Shown: positions 37,949 to 48,630, counted from the first letter of the stretch. The stretch is 64,000 bases of DNA from Paenibacillus azoreducens (GCF_021654775.1 NZ_AP025343.1:6383501-6447500), one strand, 5' to 3'. The notes: a model not told the origin generated them from the letters alone. Translations and numbers: made by a program.

Positions 37949-40900
37949 TTAGAAATTAACCTGAAAATCCGTTATATTTAGAATCCCCTCCGTTATACTT
38001 GAACCGCTCTCAGCATAAACCTTGAATTCAATAGCCCGAACATCTTTAACGTTGGAAAGAGGTGCTTGATTTACCCAGTCCGTAGCTTTGGACTTCCAAA
38101 TCGGCGCTTTAAATTGATATTCCACTGCTATGGATCCTCCTGGATTAATGATCCGTTCTGGGGAGGGATCCGTGGCGATCTGACCTCCGGTTTCTTCCCA
38201 AGTCCAATCAGTCCCGGTTCGAAGCACTAATGAAACATGAATTGGGCTTGATCCCATATTAGTCAATGTGCAGGAAACGCTTTCATATGAAGACCAGTCA
38301 GCTCCCTGCCCCAACCCTGGCTTGGTTTCGGTAGCAACACCGGCTGAAATACTATCACTTATTCTAGATGAATAATTTACATAGATCGTTTCACCATTAA
38401 GACCACTCGATAGGTTTCCAGTAAATGCAGACTCGATAAAATTCCACGGGTAATAACTTGCGGTTTTGGGACGATTCATCTCCGCTATTTCCGAGGCATA
38501 TGCATCCGCAGGTAAATCAAAGCTTAGTGAATGAAGTTCAATGCTCCCCTCCAGGTTGCCTCCTCCGCCTTGTACTCTCAAAATTACCCGGTTTACTTCT
38601 TTATTCGTAAGTCCTGATAAGGGAACGGAGGCCATCAGAGTTGTTTTGGGAGGTATTTGTAAATATTTCCCCAGTTCCACCCACTTCCACTCTCCATCCT
38701 TAACGATTGGCTGCAATTGAACTTCAACGGAGTTTGGATTGGTCACAATCAAATTCATGACATCAAAAGAATTCCAACTTGCTGATGGGACGAGATCAAC
38801 TTGGAAACTAGGGTAATTTTCTTGTTGGAGGTTAAAGTTCATTTTCAGTCCTCCATTTTCTAATGAAGCAAGTTGTGCCACCGTTGGCGTCAACGGTTTA
38901 TCCGCTCCATTAATACCGACATACCAGTCCGTATATTCATCAATCACTCCAGGATCGATGGTTCCAATTTGGCCTGGATCCCCTGTAGTTACCGTTACTG
39001 CATTGCTAGGTTCAGAAAGGTTCCCCGCATCATCATACGCCTTTACTATAAAGGTATATGCAGTATTTCCCTCAAGCCCTGAGGCATTGTAACTTGTTGT
39101 TTTACTTGTGCCAATCAATATATTATCTATATAAATATTGTAACCGGCGACACCAACATCATCCGTTGAGGCTGTCCATGACAGGCTCGCTGTTTTAAGC
39201 GCTGGCACAGCAACCAAATTCCCTGGAGCAGTCGGCGCCGTTTTGTCATTGCTGTCAGCTGTTCTCACACTTGCCTCGTTACTGAAGTCCGATAAATTCC
39301 CCGCCTTATCCACTGCTCTAACACCAAAAGCATAGGTCGTATTTGCCTTTAAACCGGTGACAATATAACTGGTGGTCGGGCTGATGTCCACCAATACTCC
39401 GTCCTTATACACATTGTAACCAACTACACCGACGTTGTCGGTGGATTCATCCCACACAAGCGAAACGGAAGAGTAAGAGGTGGATGTTCCGCTCAGATTT
39501 GTCGGTTTCGAAGGTGGCTCTTTGTCGGTCGAACCTGGATCAGTAAAAACGGAACAAAGCTGAGATGTCGCTTTAATCCCATGCGGACCATTAATAATGA
39601 TATCGCCCTGCTCCGTGTAGCTGCTTCCAGTCCAGTCCTTAGCCATGTCTAAGTATTCTAACCCGGAACCGTTGCCTTTCCAAGACCAGCCTAGATAACC
39701 GACTCCCTTTTCCTGACTATAGCTCATGATGGTTGCCTCATCGACATCGCCGTTTGTATGCTTAATCCCGAATTCACCGATCACGAGGGCCAAGTTTTTA
39801 TTTAGCACCTGATCGATATTGCTTTTAATTGTTGCGGAGTCTCCCCCGGCATACTCGTACATATGGATCGAAAACATCGTATTTTTTAGCGAATCGGAAT
39901 TGAACACCTCTGTCCCATAGTCAATAATAGATTGCGGATATTGCCCCCATCCTGCACTATCCACCATAATCGTATTTTTGATTCCGGCATTACGGAGCTT
40001 GGGAATAACCGCAGTATACCCAGCAGCCCATTCTCTGCCATCCCATGTGCCGAACCATTCGTTGGCAATATTGAGGATAACGGTCTTTTCCTTACCAATT
40101 AATGCACTCTTCATTTCAATCCAGTAATTTGCAATATTGTCCAGTACGGCCTTACTATCGGATCCCGTTCCGTCATGAACTTCCAAAACGGCTATCAGCT
40201 TGTTCCGCTCGCATAATGTAATAATATCCTGGATCGAAGAAAGGCTATCCTTCGTCCATTGTTGTCCGTCGGAAAGCACAATTCTCACCGTATTTGCTCC
40301 AGTTGCAGCGATTGCTGGAATGGCAACGGATAATTGATCTTTATACCATGAATGCGCATGATTGATCCCTCTCATGACAAAGGGATTCCCGTTAGCATCA
40401 TACAGCGTCGTACCTTTAATGTAAAACCCATCCTGTGAGGATGCGGCCGGATTTGTTTTTACAGTCAATACATTGCTTTGTTCCGAAATATTCCCGGCAG
40501 TATCTTTAGCTTTGACTGTAAAGCTGTATGTCGTATCCGGTGTCAGAGCGGTTGCCGTATAGCTGTTAGTTGCACTGGAACCGATCAAAGCCGTTCCAAC
40601 GTAGACATCATACCCCGCCACCCCGATATTATCTGTAGATTCAGTCCAAACAAGACTAACTGTTGTATCTGTCTTCGAAATGCTGGCTAAATTTGTTGGC
40701 GCTGTAGGAGGTTCTTTATCCGAAATAGGGTCAGGGTCATCCGTGACAAGGGTAAGTTTCCACTGCTGCTGCTCGTTCCCGTTGTCCGTCCACAGTTGTA
40801 CATTTGTACCATCATGCGTGTAGCCTCCTGTCACATCCAATGCTTTACCGCTGGACTGAGAGATCAACTTATGATATCCGCTTCCGACATCGATGATTTT

Positions 40901-41665
40901 CCATTTTTGATTAGGTTGGCCGTTATCTGTCCATTGCTGCACATTGGCGCCATCATGCGTGTAGCCTCCTGCGACATCCAATGCTTTACCGCTGGATTGG
41001 GCGATCAACTTATAGTAGCCTTCTCCGACATCAATCACCTTCCAATATTGATTAGGTTTTCCATTATCGGTCCACTGCTGCACGTTTGCACCATCGGAAA
41101 CAGCCCCATCAGCGACTTCTAAGTTTTTCCCGCTATGTCTCGCAGTTAGTTTATAGACCTCCCCCGATACGATATCATTATCTGGAGTTTCATGCCCTCC
41201 TGCTGCGAGCACTTGAAAATCCCAAATTGAGTATCCCCATTCAGTCCCCCTCTGAGTACCGTACATTTTTACGTACCTCGCAGTCTTTGCATCAAAAGAT
41301 ATCCTATCAATTCCGCCGTTTCCGCTTGTAGTACCATAAACTGTATCCCAAGTTTTGTTGTCCAGAGATGTTTGAATTTCATAAGACTTCCCGTACGCTG
41401 CCTCCCAGCAGAGCACAACTTCATCGATCTCCATAACTGATCCTAAATCAACACTAATCCATTGCTGGTCAGTGTATTCTGAAGACCATCTCGTCGAAGA
41501 ATTTCCATCGAACGCCATTGCCGGACTCTTGTCTGAATCCTCGAACGAGCTTGCTTCTGCTGGTTTGTTCAAGGCTACATTTATTTTTGTAGCGCTTACA
41601 ATTTCGGTAGGCAAAATACTCAACATTAATCCTAAAGCAAGGATGCATGCCAAAATCTTCTTCAT
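37949..41665 (-). CDS. Secreted multi-domain GH5 beta-mannanase
   Basis: 1238 residues from the ATG at 41665 (ACAGGAGG upstream; the longer frame from 41716 lacks a site). Order: signal peptide (MKKILACILALGLMLSILPTEIVSA); F5/8-type or CBM32 domain (about 30-155); ricin-type beta-trefoil CBM13 with three Q-x-W repeats (about 160-310); FN3 (320-410); GH5 (subfamily 8-like) domain 415-710, with the acid/base Glu in NIANEWFG (about 535) and the nucleophile in VIGEFGIK (about 630); two FN3 domains; and a C-terminal mannan-binding-like module. It has no SLH or sortase signal, so it is probably released. It complements the wall-bound GH26 enzyme. Confidence 0.9.
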   Translation of the reverse strand: MKKILACILALGLMLSILPTEIVSATKINVALNKPAEASSFEDSDKSPAMAFDGNSSTRWSSEYTDQQWISVDLGSVMEIDEVVLCWEAAYGKSYEIQTSLDNKTWDTVYGTTSGNGGIDRISFDAKTARYVKMYGTQRGTEWGYSIWDFQVLAAGGHETPDNDIVSGEVYKLTARHSGKNLEVADGAVSDGANVQQWTDNGKPNQYWKVIDVGEGYYKLIAQSSGKALDVAGGYTHDGANVQQWTDNGQPNQKWKIIDVGSGYHKLISQSSGKALDVTGGYTHDGTNVQLWTDNGNEQQQWKLTLVTDDPDPISDKEPPTAPTNLASISKTDTTVSLVWTESTDNIGVAGYDVYVGTALIGSSATNSYTATALTPDTTYSFTVKAKDTAGNISEQSNVLTVKTNPAASSQDGFYIKGTTLYDANGNPFVMRGINHAHSWYKDQLSVAIPAIAATGANTVRIVLSDGQQWTKDSLSSIQDIITLCERNKLIAVLEVHDGTGSDSKAVLDNIANYWIEMKSALIGKEKTVILNIANEWFGTWDGREWAAGYTAVIPKLRNAGIKNTIMVDSAGWGQYPQSIIDYGTEVFNSDSLKNTMFSIHMYEYAGGDSATIKSNIDQVLNKNLALVIGEFGIKHTNGDVDEATIMSYSQEKGVGYLGWSWKGNGSGLEYLDMAKDWTGSSYTEQGDIIINGPHGIKATSQLCSVFTDPGSTDKEPPSKPTNLSGTSTSYSSVSLVWDESTDNVGVVGYNVYKDGVLVDISPTTSYIVTGLKANTTYAFGVRAVDKAGNLSDFSNEASVRTADSNDKTAPTAPGNLVAVPALKTASLSWTASTDDVGVAGYNIYIDNILIGTSKTTSYNASGLEGNTAYTFIVKAYDDAGNLSEPSNAVTVTTGDPGQIGTIDPGVIDEYTDWYVGINGADKPLTPTVAQLASLENGGLKMNFNLQQENYPSFQVDLVPSASWNSFDVMNLIVTNPNSVEVQLQPIVKDGEWKWVELGKYLQIPPKTTLMASVPLSGLTNKEVNRVILRVQGGGGNLEGSIELHSLSFDLPADAYASEIAEMNRPKTASYYPWNFIESAFTGNLSSGLNGETIYVNYSSRISDSISAGVATETKPGLGQGADWSSYESVSCTLTNMGSSPIHVSLVLRTGTDWTWEETGGQIATDPSPERIINPGGSIAVEYQFKAPIWKSKATDWVNQAPLSNVKDVRAIEFKVYAESGSSITEGILNITDFQVNF

Positions 41666-41824
41666 TATCAAACCTCCTGTACCTTTTTCAATACTCCGAT
41701 TCAACTTACATTCCACTTCGTAGTCACTTTCCGTAGAAGGTTCACATCATATTTTCGACCTCATTTCTATTTGTTATTTAAAATACAATCATAATTTACA
41801 TTTTGTTATCATGATTGTCAATTA

Positions 41825-41845
41825 TTAATGCTAAATTTATGATAA
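41825..41845 (-). promoter_or_regulatory. Shared regulatory words ahead of the GH5 gene
   Basis: TTAATGCTAA and TTTATGATAA (plus-strand reading) lie one base apart, about 160 bases ahead of the GH5 start. Near-identical words precede the GH26 gene (24963-25012). The rest of 41717-42003 is AT-rich and holds no gene; an ACAATCAT/ATGATTGT inverted pair also lies here. Confidence 0.45.
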
Positions 41846-42005
41846 TAACATTAAAGAAGATGGATTAAAGACTTTAAGCACCAATAATCCTTATTATGAA
41901 ATATGATGATTAACGATACTATTATGTAAGACAAAACATCATTTCGTCTAACTATCAGTTCTTTGGATTTGTATAACATTGAATCTACAACCATGAACGT
42001 TTTCC

Positions 42006-42054
42006 CAAAAAAACAGCGGTATCTCCCCCTGCGATACGGAGAAAGACCGCTGTT
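42006..42054 (-). terminator. Terminator of LacI C gene
   Basis: On the minus strand the arms AACAGCGGT.. and ..ACCGCTGTT (inner arms TCTCC/GGAGA) run into seven T, about 75 bases past the stop. Confidence 0.8.
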
Positions 42055-42127
42055 AAATTCCTCTTTATTAAATGTCCATTCAGCGAGGATAAGGCCAGCT
42101 CCATGTAAAGCTGCCCTCATTTTCTTT

Positions 42128-43189
42128 CTATATCCTCGAGATTGAGGCAGTTGAATCGCGATGTACAAGCTCTGCAGCCACCAGAATTTTCTCAAGCGCT
42201 TGATCTGGATATGATATCCGCTCGATCAGCTTTTGGACAGCTCTTCGGCCCATTGCTTCCTTCGAAACATGGACTGTTGTGAGCGTCGGTTCGCTTCGGG
42301 AAGCATCATCGATATTATCAAAGCCAGTTACCGAAATTTCATAGGGAACGTCGATTTCGTTATTTTTGAGCACCTCCAGCACCCGAAGTGCAATCGAATC
42401 GTTTGCGCATACAAGCGCAGTAGGCATTTGGTGCGCTTTCTTGTGAGCCAAAATCCAAGCTTCGAAATCCGGCACAAATTGCCCAGTATCCACGCCTCTA
42501 AGCATAAGCATCGGATCATTAAGGCTTGGCGTTTCAAGCCCGTTTTCCTCCAATACCGTCCGAAAACCGTACCATCTGTCACGAAAGCTGCGACTGAATT
42601 CAACATTCCCGAGAAATTGGATGCGTGTATGTCCGAGACCAATTAAATGGTTGCACAGACGAGCAACACTATCTCCATTGTTGGCAAATACCGTATCCGT
42701 AGGGATCAGACTGTCCTCATGATCCACAAGCACCATGGGGATTCCGAGACGATGGACTTCCAGCAGCAAAGAGCTATCAATTTGTCCCACTCCAATCATC
42801 CCTAGAATTCCTTCAGGATTCAGGACATTAATGAAATGATCCACCCTGGATTCAGAGACAATGACCATACCAAGCCCCTTGGCTTCTAATCTCTCAGAAA
42901 TTCCTTCCAAAATCTTTCCCCAATATAAGGAATCTTTTGTCTGAAAACGGGTATTTGGCATCAATATAATGACTGATTTTTCCCTGGGTGTAAAGGAGGA
43001 GTTTTTCGTGAGAGGCTGATTTTTCATATAGGTGTTCTTTTTGGAAAAATAACCTAACTGGGAGGCTGCCTGAATTACCCGGTTTCTTGTGGATTCACTG
43101 ACGCCTCCCTTTCCAGAAAGGGCCTTGGAGACGACAAATTTAGAGACGCCCAAATAGTCTGCGATTTGCTGCATCGTCACTTTTTTCAA
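42128..43189 (-). CDS. LacI-family transcription regulator C
   Basis: About 353 residues if the TTG at 43189 is used; this gives the usual N terminus KKVTMQQIADYLGVSKFVVSKALSGKGGV and has GGGGGG eight bases ahead. An ATG at 43216 is the other option. The sensor domain begins VIILMPNTRFQTKDSLYWGKILEGI. It is paralogous to the regulator at 18809, so the locus is bracketed by two related repressors, each beside an exported mannanase gene. Confidence 0.88.
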   Translation of the reverse strand: MKKVTMQQIADYLGVSKFVVSKALSGKGGVSESTRNRVIQAASQLGYFSKKNTYMKNQPLTKNSSFTPREKSVIILMPNTRFQTKDSLYWGKILEGISERLEAKGLGMVIVSESRVDHFINVLNPEGILGMIGVGQIDSSLLLEVHRLGIPMVLVDHEDSLIPTDTVFANNGDSVARLCNHLIGLGHTRIQFLGNVEFSRSFRDRWYGFRTVLEENGLETPSLNDPMLMLRGVDTGQFVPDFEAWILAHKKAHQMPTALVCANDSIALRVLEVLKNNEIDVPYEISVTGFDNIDDASRSEPTLTTVHVSKEAMGRRAVQKLIERISYPDQALEKILVAAELVHRDSTASISRI

Positions 43190-43216
43190 ATTGTTAATCC
43201 CCCCCAAAACCATCAC

Positions 43217-43676
43217 AGTTTAAACTATATGCTTGTCCATTATAACAAAAATGTCCTCGAGGCTGGAACAAAATTTACTGTATTCATGAAATTATTCGTT
43301 AGTCGGACCCAATAGGAAGTTATGCCTTTTCGGGATAACCGTTACGTTGTTTCGCTTACCGTAATCCTTCTTGGACTTGATCAAGTAGCTCCCGGCTACA
43401 AATCGCTCATACTCAAGTACTACTTCAAAATTCCCCCGATATTACAGTTGAGATACTTCGCATCACTTCCCCTTTGTTAGTTCATTCTTCACGTAGAGGA
43501 ACTGCTTCGATTTCTCGTTGTCCATACAACCTCGACAGTAAGACGCAAATCGATCAAACTAATAATCCTCAGCTCGAAAAAAAGATTCATTAAATTGCTC
43601 CAAGAAGATTCGATATGATAGATATAAACTTGGCATGCAGCTTTTATCCACAGCCATTTTGAAGGAAGTGTTTTGA
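43217..43676. other. Non-coding stretch with short palindrome
   Basis: A 10-base palindrome AGTTTAAACT (43217-43226) lies directly ahead of the LacI C gene and could be its operator. The remaining 450 bases hold no recognisable gene. A short minus-strand reading (EVLEYERFVAGSYLIK, about 43420-43360) may be a gene relic but is not identified. Confidence 0.4.
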
Positions 43677-45428
43677 ATGATGAAGCCAAAAAGGTTTGTC
43701 AGCATTCAGTCCAAAATGATCCCCTTCTCCATCTCTTTAATTTTTGTTGTGCTGCTTAGTTTCGGTACGATCATCTATCAAAAAACAAAGGATATCGTAA
43801 AAGATAAAGTAAGCATATCGAATATCAACACCATCACCCAAATCGGATCGAACTTCGACATCATTACGCAGGATATCCATGACTTCTCCCTATTCCTCAT
43901 CCAAAATGAAGACGTCTGTCGGTACTTGAAGCTTAGCGAGTCCGCAAATCCCAATGAGGTATACCGACTTCAATCGAATCTCCAAGATGCGTTGCTTAAT
44001 CTGATCAGTTCGAAAATATACATCGACAACATTTATATCCAAGGTTTCAACCAAATGTACATCAGCATGACGCCAAAAGGAACCCCGGTCAAGAATGAAC
44101 GGATTCCGATGCTAGTCGCATTGAAAGGGAAAGACGAGTGGTTCTTCATCAATTGTCCGGCAACAACCGGCTCACCCGGAAATACATTTCCATGGAGCAC
44201 TCCATCAACGATATCGACAACGCCTCCCATATGCTCGGCGTTCTCAAAATCGAAGTAGGCGAAAACATTCTTTCGTCGATTTTTCAGGAAAGATTGAGCA
44301 ACACCCAAGGCCACTACTACCTGATCGATAGAAATAATCAGATCATTTCAGCCTTGGACGGCTTCATCGGGATTCAGATGGACGCTGACTTCATTGACAA
44401 ATATCCGCTTAGGGAGCAACGAGGTTCTTTTACCGCGACATATAATGCAAGAAATTACCAGGGAACTTATTACAAACTGCCTCAGGAAGAATGGCTGCTG
44501 TTGGGATTGGAACCGTTGGATGTCATGTTGCAGGGAAATACCGCCATCCGCAACGTGTTGCTGATTGCCGTTATCGTAATCGTTCTCATTTTCTTGATCG
44601 CGATCACCCTTTTTTCCGCCCGGATATTGGGCCCTCTCGGCAAGCTACGTTCATTGATGCGAAAAATCGAGAACGAGGATTTTAACGTGCAATTTCCCGT
44701 GAAGGGGAACGATGAAATTGCTCTGCTGGGCCAAAGCTTAAACAATTGTCCGTCCGCTTAAGGGAACTGATCCATCAAGTCTACACGTTCTGGCTCAGGC
44801 AAAAGGAAGCCGAGCTAAAAGCGTTGCAGGCGCAAATCAATCCCCATTTTCTTTACAATACGCTTGATATGATTTACTGGACGGCACGGAGAGAAAAGGC
44901 GTTTGACACGAACAAGCTGGTTGAGGTAACCTCGAAGCTATTTCGGATCAGCCTGACCTCCGGCCAGGAAATCACCACGGTTTCCAATGAGATCGAGCAC
45001 CTCCGGAATTATATCGTCATTCAGCGAAAACGGTATGAAAACTTGATCGATTTCCGATTGGACATCGACGATTCCGTGCTCACCCAGCCAACCGTCAAGC
45101 TGATTCACACCCCCTGGTCGAAAACGCAATCTATCACGGGATAGAAATGGCGGGAGGGAAAGGCGACATACATATCCGCGTATATTCCGATGAGGCTCAT
45201 CTGATTTATGAGGTTCATGATAACGGAGCCGGATTGGATCCCAAAGAGATGCAGCGGTTGATGATCAATCCGGAGAAGGAAAACCGCGGTTCCGGGGTCA
45301 AAAACGTGAACGATCGTATCAAACTTTACTTTGGCAACGAATACGGCCTATTCTTCGAATGGAATCCGGAACAGGGGACAACCGTAACAGCAAACCAACC
45401 GAAGAACGAGAAGATGCAACATGATTAA
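43677..45428 (+). pseudogene. YesM-type sensor histidine kinase, frameshifted
   Basis: All parts of a YesM-like kinase are present in order but in three frames. The N-terminal helix and sensor (frame from 43677) shift near 44150 to the rest of the sensor, second helix and HAMP (to about 44740). That shifts to the H box LQAQINPHFLYNTLDMIYW (about 44830), and then near 45110 to the N box PLVENAIYHGIE and the G boxes. At least three frameshifts make the gene dead. It is followed by an equally broken response regulator, so the whole two-component system is decaying. Confidence 0.85.
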
Positions 45429-45749
45429 ATTGATGATTGTCGACGATGAACCCCTGATCCGCAATAGGATTATTTCGTCCATTGATTGGTCCGAGCATGG
45501 TATCGAGATCATCGGCGAAGCGATGAATGGCAAGATGCCATGGAGAAGACGGCCTCCTATCTCCGGCAGATAAACAGCGAGATCAAAATTGCGATTTTAA
45601 CCGGTTATGAAGATTTTGATTATGCACGAAGCTTTGAAATTGGGCGTGTCCAACAATTTACTGAAATCCGTTGGATCGAGGTCATAGTGGGGCTGCGCAG
45701 GCAGATCGAGCAGGAGATAGCCCCGGTTCAGCAAGCCAAAACCAGCTAA
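45421..45749 (+). pseudogene. YesN-type response regulator remnant
   Basis: The receiver start MIKLMIVDDEPLIRNRIISS is read from 45421 and runs to EAMNGK, where the phosphoacceptor region is missing. After a frame change, ASYLRQINSEIKIAILTGYEDFDYARS continues the receiver, then the sequence loses likeness before any AraC-type HTH. A deletion and a truncation have removed both the aspartate and the DNA-binding domain. Confidence 0.8.
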
Positions 45750-45857
45750 TGTTTGTCATCCCTTTGATGGTTTGTTTTTAACATAGTTACTGGTATACTA
45801 TTTTTAGCATAACAAAGAAGCCTCCGTTAGTGCGGAAACCCTTGGTTAAATATGTAG

Positions 45858-46825
45858 TTAAGCTTTGTAGGGCTCTCCCTTTACCAGGATAGCATAGACG
45901 TGATGTAAAAGCTTGTTGGCGCAAGCGATTACGACCACCTTGTAAGGCTTGCCCTCTTTCCTTTTTTTCTCGTAATACGACTTGAGTCGCTCGTTAACGC
46001 CCTTCCTAAGCCCACATTGCACGGCAAGGTACAGTGCTCTACGTAAGTCTACATAAGCGCTTAGAGCCTCTCTTGGAGATGCGGTTGCTACTAGCCGTAA
46101 ACTTCCCCGAGCTGTGGACACCCGGATCCAACCCCGCATACGCCACAAGTTTTTTCGGGTCCTCAAATTGAGTTGTATTACCAATTTCTTACACCATCGC
46201 CGTGGCCAGTTTGTCTCCCACACCAGGAATCGATTTCAACAGTTCTACTTCCGGCAGCGTCAACGCGGTCTCTTCAATGGCCATTTCAAGCTGTTTCTTG
46301 TTGGGTTAGCACGATTTCCACCATGCACAGCAATGCCGTCCGCTGAGCATTACTTGTTTTGCTATGAGACGATAATGCTTGGATTTGCTCTAGTTTTGTT
46401 CGAGTCCATGCTGCTCCGAGGGAAGATCCTGCTGTCTTCCGGACTATTTCCTCGGTGACGGTGTTGCCTCTTAGCATAGAGCGTAGAACATGCAAGGATG
46501 TCGTAGAAAACAGATTGTAGAATACTTTCTCATAGGTGGGACATACCTGCTCCAACAAGGCTCTTGCGTTCAACTTGGCCTGCACATGCAAGGACGTCAT
46601 AAATTCATGCTGGCGTGTCAGGTGTTGCAATTCGATCAGTTCCTCCGCCCATGTTCGATGTGGCTTCACATCCCCACGGTAAAACATTTCAGCCAAATGC
46701 CAGGCATCCACCGCATCTGTTCTTCACCTTCCGCAGTTGGACACCTTTAGCACGTTTTGATTGCAAAGGGTTCACAATGTAGTGGCGATACCCTTCGCGT
46801 TCCAAGTACGCAGGCTAGACTGTGA
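45858..46825 (-). pseudogene. IS110-family transposase remnant
   Basis: Minus-strand pieces: YLEREGYRHYIVNPLQSK (about 46810-46760), then after a frame change MDAWHLAEMFYRGDV... (from 46711), and a C-terminal part (from 46223) with ALYLAVQCGLRKG...YYEKKRKEGKPYKVVVIACANKLLHHVYAIL. The N-terminal DEDD start is absent, replaced at about 46830 by part of a different transposase. Confidence 0.8.
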
Positions 46826-46829
46826 TGGT

Positions 46830-47015
46830 AATGTCCCCCCTCTGCCTCAAAACACCTTCTCGACAGTGGCCATCGGCACCTCGGGGTGATGGACTTCTTA
46901 AATCCTTGGCATATGGTCGTAAATCTAAGAAGCTGAAAAAGATAGGTAGACGTTCTTTAGATTCAAGTTTTTGCAATTCCTCAAAGGAAAATAGACTTTC
47001 TTGGAGAATATACAA
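46830..47015 (-). pseudogene. N-terminal fragment of an IS1182/IS5-like transposase
   Basis: The frame begins MYILQESLFSFEELQKLESKERLPI and continues to GADGHCREGVLR, typical of the start of this transposase type, then breaks off where the IS110 remnant begins. Ribosome site and start look sound, so this is the genuine 5' end of an element whose left border is probably the repeat at 47090-47140. Confidence 0.65.
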
Positions 47016-47089
47016 GTGATTTCACTTCCTTGGTTGTTTTCGGGTTTGATAACTTGATTCTCTAAGTCAGGGTGAAGTTCCCTTTTTAT

Positions 47090-47140
47090 GCTTAAAAATC
47101 CTTATCTAGCAAGGGCTCAAATTAATGCAAAATGCTCATT
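47090..47140. repeat. Inverted repeat copy 1 (probable IS end)
   Basis: Contains AAAAATCCTTATCTAGCAAG and neighbouring bases. The reverse complement recurs at 54745-54797, with an exact core of about 26 bases and looser similarity over about 50. It stands some 75 bases ahead of the transposase start at 47015, as an IS terminus would. Confidence 0.6.
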
Positions 47141-47267
47141 TTATTCACAAAACAAAATCCCCCCCTTATTAAAAACTGATCATCTCATGCCAATAATAAG
47201 CCAATTCAAGACAATAAATAACAACTCAGTACATTTCAACCTAAATAACGAAGCGATACAATTTAAC

Positions 47268-47281
47268 TGTAAGCGCTATCA
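47268..47281 (+). promoter_or_regulatory. cre (CcpA) site
   Basis: TGTAAGCGCTATCA matches the catabolite-responsive consensus TGWAARCGYTWNCW at every position, 27 bases ahead of the binding-protein start at 47308. Glucose repression of this importer through CcpA is likely. Confidence 0.7.
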
Positions 47282-47307
47282 AATTACGAATAAGGGGCGA
47301 TAATGGG

Positions 47308-48630
47308 ATGAAAAAGAAAGGTTTATTAATCGCATTCATGATGGTATTCGCACTAACCGCGGCACTAACAGGCTGCAGCGGAGGCAAAAGTGGAAATGGC
47401 GGAAATGCCGCACCAAACAACGGTTCGACCAATAAGGCTGAATCAAATTCAGCCGGCAATTACACCTCCGCAAAGCTTAGCGGAAAGGTTACCTTCCTTA
47501 CCAACCGGACGGACATGATCGGCAAGGAATACGATGACTACGTCAAACGCTTTAATGAGAAATACCCTGACATCCAAATCGAGTTCGAGGCGAGCCAGAC
47601 GGATTACAACCAGCAAATCAAAGTACGTATGGCCAGCGGAGAGCTTCCTGATCTCATGTTCATCCCGGATATTCCGAACTCCGACCTGCCAAAATACTTT
47701 GCACCGCTCGATGATCTGGATTTAAGCGCTGAAGTAACCTTTAAGGACTTCAAATCTTTTGATGGCAAGCTATACGGAATCACGACAGGTAACTCGACTT
47801 CTGGAATCATTTATAACAAACAAGCTTTTGCCGATGCCGGGATCACTGAGATTCCAAAAACATGGGATGAATTCCTCGAGGCCTGCGAGAAACTGAAGCA
47901 AAACGGTGTTATTCCACTCTCTTCCAATTTTAAAGATAAATGGCCACTGGGCAGTTGGGTGTTCGATATGCCAAGAGTGATCGAGAACAATAAGGACTTC
48001 CCGAACGCCAGATTGAATATGGATGAGCCATTTACGATGGACAACGGATATGGCAAAGCGATGTCTCTGCTGAGAACTCTGGCTGAGAAGGGCTATCTGG
48101 AGAAGGATATCAATTCCACCAACTGGGAGCAATCCAAGAAAGACGTAGCAAACGGGAAAATGGGCATGTACTTCCTAGGCAACTGGGTCATCAATCAAGT
48201 CATTGGCGTTGGGGCCGAATCGGACGACATCGGATTCTTCCCTCTTCCCTTCGACAACTCCGGCGAAATCAGAGCAGCCTTTAATCCGGACTTTTTTTAT
48301 GCCGTAAGCAAAGATAGCAAAAATCTAGAAGCGACCAAAGCATTCTTGACCTGGATGCTGGAAGATTCAGGGTATGAAGATTTCGCCGGATTCATCTCTC
48401 CGCTGGAGGGCCGCGAATCCAAGCTGACACAGCTCGCAGAGTTCCAGGCCACCGGGGTAGAGCTTCAGGAAGGCACGCCGGATGATCCGAAGGTCATCGA
48501 AATTTCCAACAAAGCTCAAATCGATTTACCGGCAATCGCCCAGGAATTCGTATTGGCGAAAGACCCCCAAAGCGTGTTAGATAAATGGAATAAAGCGTGG
48601 GCCAAAGCAAAACAGGATCTCGGATATTAA
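47308..48630 (+). CDS. Sugar ABC importer solute-binding lipoprotein (second cluster)
   Basis: 440 residues. The lipoprotein signal is KKKGLLIAFMMVFALTAALTGCSG, with lipidated Cys at 23, then a Gly/Asn-rich linker and the family 1 binding fold (VTFLTNRTDMIGKEYDDYVKRFNEKYPDIQIEF). It is similar throughout to the protein at 31667, indicating duplication of an importer module. Its ligand is unknown; the neighbours are only permeases and a YesM/YesN pair, with no glycosidase. Confidence 0.9.
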   Translation: MKKKGLLIAFMMVFALTAALTGCSGGKSGNGGNAAPNNGSTNKAESNSAGNYTSAKLSGKVTFLTNRTDMIGKEYDDYVKRFNEKYPDIQIEFEASQTDYNQQIKVRMASGELPDLMFIPDIPNSDLPKYFAPLDDLDLSAEVTFKDFKSFDGKLYGITTGNSTSGIIYNKQAFADAGITEIPKTWDEFLEACEKLKQNGVIPLSSNFKDKWPLGSWVFDMPRVIENNKDFPNARLNMDEPFTMDNGYGKAMSLLRTLAEKGYLEKDINSTNWEQSKKDVANGKMGMYFLGNWVINQVIGVGAESDDIGFFPLPFDNSGEIRAAFNPDFFYAVSKDSKNLEATKAFLTWMLEDSGYEDFAGFISPLEGRESKLTQLAEFQATGVELQEGTPDDPKVIEISNKAQIDLPAIAQEFVLAKDPQSVLDKWNKAWAKAKQDLGY

